A stretch of DNA of 14,162 nucleotides, taken from contig QNAF01000034.1 of the NCBI GenBank assembly GCA_003641405.1, positions 1-14,162 on the forward strand, in the 5' to 3' direction. Made by a program: the position numbers and the translations under genes. The notes under the pieces are model-generated. The model had not been told where the DNA came from. It made no database searches and saw only the letters and a list, made by a program, of their open reading frames with translations. How positions within the stretch are numbered: position 1 is the stretch's first letter; the number at the start of each line of letters is the position of its first letter. Below are positions 1 through 7,451 of this stretch, piece after piece. The stretch comes from Candidatus Zixiibacteriota bacterium (lineage in GTDB: Bacteria; Zixibacteria; MSB-5A5; GN15; FEB-12).

Positions 1-55
1 AATCAATAACATCAAAGATGTTAACGTTCAAACCGAAAAACTCAAGGTTGCTCAC
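1..55 (-). CDS. Start of a gene running off the left edge (possible VWA/BatA-type protein)
   Basis: Only the first 18 codons are visible, starting with GTG at 55 and beginning MSNLEFFGLNVNIFDVID. The start is well supported: a near-perfect Shine-Dalgarno AGGAGGTG (minus strand, 61-68) lies 5 nt upstream, and the GTG overlaps the TGA stop of the preceding gene as GTGA, which implies translational coupling. The product cannot be identified from 18 residues. In known Bat operons (moxR, DUF58, membrane protein, then batA/batB) the next gene usually encodes a membrane-anchored von Willebrand factor A protein, so that is the likeliest guess from context alone. Confidence 0.7.
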   Translation of the reverse strand, partial: MSNLEFFGLNVNIFDVID

Positions 56-1086
56 GACGGCACCTCCTCGGTTCTGGGCGGTTCCGGATTGCCGATGCCA
101 TTGATGACAGTTTCCGGCAGCTGACGGCACTCGAAATCTTTGCGCACAGTTTCGACGGCGCTGTGGGCAAATGAGAGATCAGACTCAGTGCGGTTTCTCG
201 CTGGAATATGCTTCGCGAATTTCACTTGATCGGCGTGTTTGAAGAACTCCGAAAGATCGTCAAGAAGCGTCCCCGGAAGGCCGACCTCGCCAAAACATTC
301 CAGAAACTGCTCAGTTGTCATCTCCAGAACGTCAACTTCGTAGATGCGACCGACGTATTCCCTCACGATCTCGGTCAGATCCAGATAGAACTCCTTGTGA
401 TGATTCTGGGCAACCAGGTCAGTCTCGCCAAGCAAGGCCAGTTTCTCAAAAGCAATCTCCCACGGCGGGCGCAGATCAAGAACAACCTCAGGTTCTCGCC
501 GACGAATGTACATCCAGAGCACGATAGCTCCGACCAGAACTATGAATGCCAGTCCCCCCCAGATGTAGTACGTTGTATAGTCTCGCTCAAACTCATATTG
601 GGCCTTGAGCCCCCTGATATCCACCGAGTCACCGGCGTTCTCAAGAAGCGACAGCACTTTGATCGGCACGGGTTCAGCCAGTAGAATCTTTCGCGAACTA
701 TCCGGCAGCGTGAAGATAACCGGTAGCGGGGGAATTGTGTAGTCGCCGGTCGTGTATGTGCTTAGCCGGAAAGTGGTCTGGCTTTCCGCGCGACCGTCCG
801 GCAGATCTGTTTCGATATCCGGCAGGTAGTCCTTAACGTCAAAAGCCCCAAGATTCGCTCCAAGCGGAGGCGGGATCAATTCGTATGTGGTGTCATACCT
901 GATTGTCAACGTATAGGTGATGAGATCGCCAATGTACGCTTCCGCCATATCCACGGACGTCTCTATCTCAATCCCCGGCAGAGTTGCAACGGTGTCCGGT
1001 TCCGACTGTGCGCCTGCGGAAACAGCCAGCGAGAGAAGAATGAATATGAAACAGAGTCGTGTCATGGCGCGATAAGCAGCTTTCAC
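52..1086 (-). CDS. BatD-like / DUF4381-like membrane protein of a MoxR operon
   Basis: A 344-residue protein with an N-terminal signal peptide (hydrophobic 11-25, likely cleavage near AGAQ), a periplasmic beta-rich Ig-like region (about 35-145), one membrane helix (about 174-194, followed by RRR), and a cytoplasmic helical domain (about 205-320). The last part has the pattern of DUF4381-type domains in Bat operons: a PPWEIAFEKL opening, an LTEIVREYVGRIY helix, a TTEQFLE segment, and ADQVKFAKH near the end. The role is inferred: a membrane partner of the MoxR/DUF58 pair. The stop overlaps the next gene as GTGA. The GTG at 1086 overlaps the previous stop in the same way but has only a weak Shine-Dalgarno; the ATG at 1065 (residue 8) is an alternative and would still give a signal peptide. 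The architecture mirrors the gene at 3898-4758. Confidence 0.8.
   Translation of the reverse strand: MKAAYRAMTRLCFIFILLSLAVSAGAQSEPDTVATLPGIEIETSVDMAEAYIGDLITYTLTIRYDTTYELIPPPLGANLGAFDVKDYLPDIETDLPDGRAESQTTFRLSTYTTGDYTIPPLPVIFTLPDSSRKILLAEPVPIKVLSLLENAGDSVDIRGLKAQYEFERDYTTYYIWGGLAFIVLVGAIVLWMYIRRREPEVVLDLRPPWEIAFEKLALLGETDLVAQNHHKEFYLDLTEIVREYVGRIYEVDVLEMTTEQFLECFGEVGLPGTLLDDLSEFFKHADQVKFAKHIPARNRTESDLSFAHSAVETVRKDFECRQLPETVINGIGNPEPPRTEEVPS
61..68 (-). promoter_or_regulatory. Strong ribosome binding site for the edge gene
   Basis: Read on the minus strand this is AGGAGGTG, close to a full complement of the 16S rRNA 3' end. It lies 5 nt before the GTG at 55 and inside the last codons of the preceding gene. 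It is the best Shine-Dalgarno seen in the window and decides the GTG start. Confidence 0.8.
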
Positions 1087-1997
1087 TTCACGTTGTAATC
1101 CAGGAACTCAACGTTTTCGGCTTGCACAAGGGTATTGATGTACTCGCTATAGGCTACCTCGGCTTTTTCCGTCTGATAATCCATATAGACCTGGCCACGC
1201 ACAGAATCATAAGAAACGCCGCCGTAGCGCTCATCCTTGTTGGCTTCATAGAAATTGTGGACGTCAAGTGTATCGACTGGAATCTGCGGGATCACTTTGT
1301 CTACTACGAAACGATCAACAACCAACCGCTTGAGCATCTGTTCCCTTTGCCGCTGGATGTCCGGATCGGACAGGTAATCCTCTCTGATAGCCGCTGCGTA
1401 CAGCAGTTCCACGCCCACATACTGATGCATGAATTCGACCCTGGCTGCTGACCCCAGGAACCGTTTCTGAACTTCAGGAGGCAACGCCAGTATCTGATGC
1501 TCGATTTCAGAGAGCCATATGGTGCGACTGCCGATCTTTGCGACGGCAACATCATCATCGTTGGCTGGTGCATTGTCAATGTTAGTTGCGGATTCGAGTT
1601 GACGTTTGGCATCAAGCACGTTGCCTAGTTTTTCCAGCGACGCCACCAGGTTCCGGGACGCTTCCGCCATGAACGAGCCCTGCGGATCATACTCCCTCGC
1701 GCGCAGGTAATATGCCGCCGCATGCTTGTAGTCCTTCAGATCGCTATAGTAGGTGCGGGCTATCAGGTAGTTGATGTTTGCACGTTGGAAGTTATCAAGA
1801 TCGTCAAAAGATAGTGCCTTCTCGTACTCGGCAATAGCAGCACGGAACAGCCTGTTACTCTGCAGCTCTCCGGCCAGTCTCTTGTGCTGTTCTATACGCT
1901 CCGAGTGATCCGCTTCACTGCAGGACAACAGGAACATTGCTACCGTAGCACTGATAGCAACACAGACCAACAGTCCTCTTACCGGTTTATTCATCAA
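1083..1997 (-). CDS. TPR lipoprotein with a SurA-like chaperone domain lacking the PPIase domain
   Basis: A 304-residue predicted lipoprotein. The signal peptide ends in the lipobox LLSC with the acylated cysteine at residue 26. Residues about 36-135 are helical tetratricopeptide-like repeats (for example NRLFRAAIAEYEKAL and DYKHAAAYYLRAREYDP). Residues about 151-304 resemble the N-terminal chaperone domain of SurA/PpiC isomerases: VAKIGSRTIWLSEIE opening, a helix containing VGVELLYAAAI, then the LDVHNFYEANKD segment that normally precedes the parvulin domain. Here it is followed directly by the closing helix and strand (YSEYINTL...VEFLDY), so no catalytic isomerase domain is present. A periplasmic chaperone or scaffold for membrane partners is inferred. 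It overlaps both neighbours by 4 nt (ATGA and GTGA). The TPR part may play the role of BatC or BatE in Bacteroidota Bat operons. Confidence 0.75.
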   Translation of the reverse strand: MMNKPVRGLLVCVAISATVAMFLLSCSEADHSERIEQHKRLAGELQSNRLFRAAIAEYEKALSFDDLDNFQRANINYLIARTYYSDLKDYKHAAAYYLRAREYDPQGSFMAEASRNLVASLEKLGNVLDAKRQLESATNIDNAPANDDDVAVAKIGSRTIWLSEIEHQILALPPEVQKRFLGSAARVEFMHQYVGVELLYAAAIREDYLSDPDIQRQREQMLKRLVVDRFVVDKVIPQIPVDTLDVHNFYEANKDERYGGVSYDSVRGQVYMDYQTEKAEVAYSEYINTLVQAENVEFLDYNVK

Positions 1998-2869
1998 TGT
2001 CGTTTTTCTCTCATCTTGAAGAAGTTGACGAGTGGACCAATGTATGACTCTTCAGTCCTGATGTTAATAAAGTCTACGTTTATCAATTGGAAATCGTGTT
2101 TGAGATTGGCGTTGTCTTCGGAAGCACGAGCCTCGAATTCCTGTCGAAACTTCTTCGACCCGGTATTTATCACGACCACTTCGCCGGTCTCGGCATCTTC
2201 CAACTCGATGATCCCGACATTCTCAAACTTGAGCTCCCGGGGATCGGAAATCTTAACTGCTACCAGATCGTGCTTCTTGTTGGACAACTGGACCGGCCTC
2301 AGGAAATTCTCAAAGAGGAAATCTGACACAAGAAACACCACAGACTTGCGCTTGATGACGCGATTGAAGTACTCGAGGGCTCCGGTTACATCAGTGCCTG
2401 TGCCTTCGGGCTTAAAATACAGAATCTCCCGTATCAGGCGCAGCACATGTGAGCGACCCTTCTGGGGCGGCACGAATTTCTCAATGCGGTCGGTGAAGAT
2501 TATCAACCCGACTTTATCATTGTTCTTGATCGCAGAAAAGGCTAACAACGCGCACAGTTCAGCGGCAGTATCACTTTTGAAACGCTCCCGCGTTCCAAAC
2601 TGGCCTGATGACGACGCATCCACCAGCAGTACCACCGACAGCTCCCGTTCTTCGCGGAATTTCTTGATGTACGGGTAGCCGGTGCGAGCAGTCACGTTCC
2701 AGTCAATAAGACGAATGTCGTCTCCCGGCTGGTACTGACGAACCTCTTCGAACTCCATCCCCTGTCCTTTGAACGTAGAATGGTATTCACCTGAGAACAG
2801 GTCGTTCACCAGTCGCTTGGTCCGGATCTCAATGTACCGGATCTTCTTGAATAGTTCCTTTGGAATCAT
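1994..2869 (-). CDS. DUF58 family protein with a VWA-like metal-binding core
   Basis: A 291-residue DUF58 protein of the short soluble type, with no membrane segment. The family signature is clear: GMEFEEVRQYQPGDDIR near 37-53 followed by LIDWNVTAR and a KKFREER segment. The C-terminal half has a von Willebrand factor A fold with a metal-site pattern: DASSS at 84-88, a TGTD segment with T159/D160, and VSD at 181-183. DUF58 proteins are encoded almost always next to MoxR ATPases, as here, and are thought to act with them in folding, activating or inserting envelope complexes. The molecular target is unknown. The ATG at 2869 lies 9 nt after the moxR stop with no good Shine-Dalgarno. The stop overlaps the next ATG as ATGA, so the genes are probably co-translated. 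Confidence 0.92.
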   Translation of the reverse strand: MIPKELFKKIRYIEIRTKRLVNDLFSGEYHSTFKGQGMEFEEVRQYQPGDDIRLIDWNVTARTGYPYIKKFREERELSVVLLVDASSSGQFGTRERFKSDTAAELCALLAFSAIKNNDKVGLIIFTDRIEKFVPPQKGRSHVLRLIREILYFKPEGTGTDVTGALEYFNRVIKRKSVVFLVSDFLFENFLRPVQLSNKKHDLVAVKISDPRELKFENVGIIELEDAETGEVVVINTGSKKFRQEFEARASEDNANLKHDFQLINVDFINIRTEESYIGPLVNFFKMREKRH

Positions 2870-2878
2870 CTAAGAAGG

Positions 2879-3868
<990 letters not shown>

Positions 3869-3872
3869 CGAT

Positions 3873-3877
3873 CCTCC
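3873..3877 (-). promoter_or_regulatory. Ribosome binding site deciding the moxR start
   Basis: GGAGG on the minus strand, 4 nt before the ATG at 3868. The alternative GTG at 3901 has only an A-rich stretch upstream, so this site favours the shorter moxR product. Confidence 0.65.
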
Positions 3878-3897
3878 AAACCTCGTATCTATATTCG

Positions 3898-4758
3898 TCA
3901 CATTTTTTCAAACAAGTCGCGGACCTCCGCCTCAAGGCGAATAACTTCTCCCGGTGTTGATGCCACCGGAGCAAACTTTTCCTTCTCGGCACGAATCAAC
4001 CACCCACTGATTTTTTCTTTGGCCACCGGACTGAGGGTTGTGGTCGCAAGTTCCTCTGCTATCGCTTCGGCAGATTTTCCGGAGAGATTGATTTGATACT
4101 GCAAACTGACAAAAGTAGTCAGTAATTGATACAATCCCGTCTGGAACTTCTTGAGATCACTCCCGGCTTCCTGTTTCACAACCGTAAGTTGCTTCAGGAA
4201 CGCCTGGGTAGGAGTGAAAAACACTTCCTTAGGTTTCCTTCTCTTATATATCAGCAGACCGACAAACACCGCACCAAGAACAACCACCCCGATCACAAAC
4301 ACAAGCCAGAGGGGGATACTGTCGTCTTCGGATAGAGTGACCGCTCGCGGCTGCGCCACGGTAACAGTCATTGGGTCGGTGGTCAGAGTACCAACGACCG
4401 AATCCGGCCAGCTAACAAACTCAATTGTGAGAGGCTCAATCGTAGCAACACCGGATAGCGTCGGCGATAGAGCGTACCTGAACAGCTTGGTTGTCGTTTC
4501 TTCGACACCGCTACCGGTCGAACTCACTTTTGAGGAAAACCTGGCAACTTGCAGCCCGGCACACTGCAACCGAAGAGCTTTATCGAACCGGTAGGCCGTA
4601 GGCGAACCATCCCAGGTAATAGTGATCTCAACCGAAGCTGTATCCTCAAATGCCATTTCGACACGGTCAATTGACTGTGACACTGAGACAGCCTGCACCA
4701 TTGCCGGCAAGAGCAACAAGGCCAGAATAACTGTCATAGCACGTGGGTGGGAAATCAA
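3898..4758 (-). CDS. BatD-like membrane protein, first gene of the MoxR operon
   Basis: A 286-residue protein with a signal peptide (hydrophobic 9-23, cleavage near VQA), a beta-rich periplasmic region (about 25-140) of the kind seen in BatD/oxygen-tolerance proteins (IEPLTIEFVSWPDS), one membrane helix (about 149-171, followed by KRRK), and a cytoplasmic helical tail (about 182-286). The tail has features in common with the protein at 52-1086: a charged helix ending in EKEKFAP (there ADQVKFAKH). The two are probably distant paralogs, placed before and after moxR/DUF58. The long frame starts with TTG at 4758, which gives a positive residue before the hydrophobic core; the ATG at 4737 (residue 8) is the alternative. 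Neither has a clear Shine-Dalgarno. The role, a membrane partner of MoxR, is inferred from context. Confidence 0.75.
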   Translation of the reverse strand: MISHPRAMTVILALLLLPAMVQAVSVSQSIDRVEMAFEDTASVEITITWDGSPTAYRFDKALRLQCAGLQVARFSSKVSSTGSGVEETTTKLFRYALSPTLSGVATIEPLTIEFVSWPDSVVGTLTTDPMTVTVAQPRAVTLSEDDSIPLWLVFVIGVVVLGAVFVGLLIYKRRKPKEVFFTPTQAFLKQLTVVKQEAGSDLKKFQTGLYQLLTTFVSLQYQINLSGKSAEAIAEELATTTLSPVAKEKISGWLIRAEKEKFAPVASTPGEVIRLEAEVRDLFEKM

Positions 4759-4802
4759 GTCAGTTCAGTCTCATTCTCAATGGTTCATAATCCAATCCGG
4801 TT

Positions 4803-4831
4803 TTATTACACAACGCTTAACCATTTGTCAA
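4803..4831 (-). promoter_or_regulatory. Candidate promoter of the BatD-MoxR operon
   Basis: On the minus strand there is a perfect -35 box TTGACA (4826-4831). Two -10 choices follow: TGTAAT (4805-4810, 5 of 6 consensus bases but a short 15 bp spacer), or TAATAA (4803-4808, 17 bp spacer but weaker match). It lies about 45-70 bp before the first operon gene, inside the only intergenic gap of the lower half. A second -10-like TATAAT occurs at 4873-4878 without a recognisable -35. I see no convincing terminator for the upstream gene here, so read-through is possible. Confidence 0.45.
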
Positions 4832-4909
4832 ACCCTTAGTTATGACAACCGGTCAGGCGCCGCTACTCCTCGATTATACTGGTATCTGCTCAATTGGTTT
4901 CAGTTTTCA

Positions 4910-5758
4910 CTATGCCAGTACCAATGCTATCAGGCCCAGCAACATGCCAGCTTTGAGACCCGCCGAACCAATCGCCAACATCAACCGATTTGGGTTACCC
5001 CAGACGAATATCATCAGGGCCAAAAGTGGCAGATCAACAAGATAAACCGTGATAATCTCATAGGTCCGACCAAACCAGCCTTCGAAAATTGGCACATAGG
5101 TCAGAACCGCCAGCGTCAACAAAAGTCCCAAGGCTACCAGCAATGAGCCGGAAACACCTATGACCTGTGGAAATGTAACAACCCCTGCTCTGCGATCACC
5201 TTCAATATCCTGAACATCCTTAACAATCTCACGGACCAGGTGCATAAAGAAGGCAAAGACGAACGGGATTAGCGGACCGGGTAACCGAAAAGCAAGTGCC
5301 GGATCAACTGCCAGTCCTCCTGTCAGGAACGTCAGCCCCGCCAGCAATGCAACTGCGATATTGCCCACCACCGGTACTTTCTTTAGCCACAGGTTGTACA
5401 CCAGCAGCAGGGCAATTGCGACCAGCGCCATCATAGCTACTGGCAGACTCACGACCAGAGACAGGACAACTGCTATCAGGTTGAGCGCAATAGCCATATT
5501 GCGGGCGGTTTTCATTGAGATTGTCCCGCGAACGAGAACGCGCGAAGGACGATTGATACGATCGATTTCGACATCGACCATGTCGTTCACGATATTTCCA
5601 GCCGCACACACAAACGCGGCAGCCAACGATGCTACCATCGGGCCATAGTAGGCGGGCGCCAGCCATGTAAGATAGGCTCCTATCCACACTCCCACTGCGG
5701 CTAACAGGCAGTTTACAGCCCTTGTCAGACGTATGATCTCTACAACCCTCAACACCAT
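4910..5758 (-). CDS. UbiA-family prenyltransferase, resembling digeranylgeranylglyceryl phosphate synthase
   Basis: A 282-residue polytopic membrane enzyme, the usual length for UbiA. Two Asp-rich prenyl-diphosphate/magnesium motifs are intact: NDMVDVEIDRINRP (58-71; N58, D59, D62, D66) and REIVKDVQDIEGD (176-188; K180, D181, D184, D188). About eight or nine hydrophobic helices alternate with these loops. The spelling of both motifs, the absence of aromatic-substrate features I know from UbiA/MenA/COQ2, and the short length most resemble the archaeal-type enzyme that adds a second geranylgeranyl group to geranylgeranylglyceryl phosphate. Such genes are reported in FCB-group bacteria. The substrate is inferred; quinone or chlorophyll-type prenyl transfer cannot be excluded. 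ATG at 5758 has GGAG 10 nt upstream. It follows the Omp85 gene by 36 bp. Confidence 0.85.
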   Translation of the reverse strand: MVLRVVEIIRLTRAVNCLLAAVGVWIGAYLTWLAPAYYGPMVASLAAAFVCAAGNIVNDMVDVEIDRINRPSRVLVRGTISMKTARNMAIALNLIAVVLSLVVSLPVAMMALVAIALLLVYNLWLKKVPVVGNIAVALLAGLTFLTGGLAVDPALAFRLPGPLIPFVFAFFMHLVREIVKDVQDIEGDRRAGVVTFPQVIGVSGSLLVALGLLLTLAVLTYVPIFEGWFGRTYEIITVYLVDLPLLALMIFVWGNPNRLMLAIGSAGLKAGMLLGLIALVLA

Positions 5759-5794
5759 AGACTATAGGCTCCATTTCGATAGGCAGTCAACTAA

Positions 5795-7444
5795 TTATAG
5801 TTCCGAAGAGAACTCGATCGAAAGACGCGGCTCATCAAAAGTGCTGTCTTCTCCCCAACCGAACGAGATACTTACTGAACGGACGCTGTCAGACAAGACT
5901 ATTCCCAAACCGTATCCGACTCGCCACAATTCTTCGGTCATAGAGCCCCCATCAGCAATTGCTACCCGACGATTGATATATGCAGCGTCACAGAAGACGG
6001 ACAGATAGCCTGAGCCATATAGCAGACGTGGCTCAAGGGTGCCAAAAGCCGTGCGTTGGGCGGCGAATTGCTCGTTGCGGTAACCACGAAGTGTTCCCGA
6101 CCCACCGATAAAGATCAACTCTGAAGAAGGTAGTTCGGATTCTTCGCTCTCGATTCCAGCATAGTTGATATTCGCGTGTCCTGCAAACCGACCGAGCAGA
6201 CTCTGATATCCACCGACTGAAAAACGCCCACGTGTTTCGTTGAACGCTCCGCCACCGGACCCGGAGCCAGAGTAGCTTCGGTGAACATAGGTCACTGAAG
6301 CATCGAGCGTTGTGCCGCCTATCGGATTCTGAGCGGGGGATATTGTAGAACGATGAATGGCAAACTCCAAGCTGTAAGCTGAATATGATCGTTCACCGAC
6401 CAATACCCTGCTGTCGGCGGGTTCCACTCTTCTCCAGCCAGCGGCAAGATCGGTCGTCAAAATATGACTCCACCGCGCAGAATAGCTTCCGCTCGTACTG
6501 AACTCATAGAAATCATCCCGATAGTCACGGGTTGACGCAGTGAAACTCAGGTGGCCGACTCCAAACAGAAACAAAGGCTGCTGATAGCCGATATCCAGTC
6601 GGTAACGATCTTTCTTCCGGCGCTCCGACATAATCGAAACCTCTCTGCCCCCCCCGAACAGATTCCGCAACTGCATGTCCAGATTCCATACCAGACCGAT
6701 CCGATCATCCGGAACATAACCTGCCCCACCGAACAAGTAGAACTGCGGCCTCTCGGCAAAGGTGAATTCGAGATCGACCTCATTGAATCCCGGTCGCGGA
6801 TGGACTGTGATAGGCGAACGAAAACGCAAGAATGGAATAGCAGCAGCGTCTCGCTCAGCATGATTGAGCCCTGACTGGGTGAGCGAATCACCGGTGGCCA
6901 TGTCCAGGTATTTTCGGATAACGGCGGGTCGGGATCTGGACAGACCGGTGAACACGAAATCGGATACGCTCACTCGCGGTCCCGGATTTATCTCAACACT
7001 AATACTGACCTCGTTGCCCGACCGAACAACATTAGTTACGGTTGCACGAGCGAAGTAATGACCGGATTCGTATTGACTGCTGGCAAGAATCTCAGAAAGA
7101 ACGCTGTCGATGCTCGCCTGTGTAAACGGAAGATCCAGAGAAACCGCACGGCATGAGTCTCCATCAATCGCAATCTCTCTCAGACGACACTGTCTGCCGG
7201 CGGCCACGATCAGACGACCACTTTCCCAGTAAGCAACAGCATCCAGGTAACCATCCAGTTGTAGCCATGTCACCACTGAATCCGGCCACCAGGATTGGGC
7301 ATCATCGGCAAGCGCCGACACTTCCAAACGGCGCTCGACTACCGGCGCGATATCCGGGCATTGGCCGACATAGTTGATGTCAACCGACGCAATCGAAATC
7401 ACTCGCAAAACTGCAAGCAGCACTGTCAAGAGAAGTGTCCGCAT
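5795..7444 (-). CDS. Omp85-superfamily outer membrane protein (BamA/TamA-like)
   Basis: A 549-residue protein with a signal peptide (about 1-20). Residues about 23-230 are two to three POTRA-like domains (for example INPGPRVSVSDFVFTGL followed by a helix, 152-180), and about 232-549 form a 16-strand-type beta-barrel. The Omp85 hallmark in loop 6 is present: FIGGSGTLRGYRNEQF with RGY at 453-455. The end (GEDSTFDEPRLSIEF) matches the last strands of this family, but the final residue is Leu, not Phe. Length fits TamA (about 577, three POTRA) better than BamA (about 800, five POTRA). Such proteins insert barrels into, or move proteins across, the outer membrane. The gene starts 7 nt after the stop of a large barrel candidate, which may be its client or partner. 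An 8-G run lies in the barrel coding region (6648-6655). Confidence 0.88.
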   Translation of the reverse strand: MRTLLLTVLLAVLRVISIASVDINYVGQCPDIAPVVERRLEVSALADDAQSWWPDSVVTWLQLDGYLDAVAYWESGRLIVAAGRQCRLREIAIDGDSCRAVSLDLPFTQASIDSVLSEILASSQYESGHYFARATVTNVVRSGNEVSISVEINPGPRVSVSDFVFTGLSRSRPAVIRKYLDMATGDSLTQSGLNHAERDAAAIPFLRFRSPITVHPRPGFNEVDLEFTFAERPQFYLFGGAGYVPDDRIGLVWNLDMQLRNLFGGGREVSIMSERRKKDRYRLDIGYQQPLFLFGVGHLSFTASTRDYRDDFYEFSTSGSYSARWSHILTTDLAAGWRRVEPADSRVLVGERSYSAYSLEFAIHRSTISPAQNPIGGTTLDASVTYVHRSYSGSGSGGGAFNETRGRFSVGGYQSLLGRFAGHANINYAGIESEESELPSSELIFIGGSGTLRGYRNEQFAAQRTAFGTLEPRLLYGSGYLSVFCDAAYINRRVAIADGGSMTEELWRVGYGLGIVLSDSVRSVSISFGWGEDSTFDEPRLSIEFSSEL

Positions 7445-7451
7445 GTCCGGC

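Noticed and set aside
208..684. Plus-strand open frame of 158 codons
   Set aside because: It lies wholly opposite the BatD-like gene, has no ribosome site or family features, and all other genes run on the minus strand. The same applies to plus-strand frames at 1884-2678, 3218-3805, 4622-5146, 8046-8441, 9291-9587 and 10914-11519.
4873..4878. Perfect TATAAT as the main promoter of the MoxR operon
   Set aside because: No recognisable -35 lies 16-18 bp upstream and there is no TG extension; kept only as a secondary possibility.
5304..5774. Overlapping minus-strand frame of 156 codons in the UbiA region
   Set aside because: It is a shifted frame of the prenyltransferase gene, whose own frame has both catalytic motifs and membrane helices.
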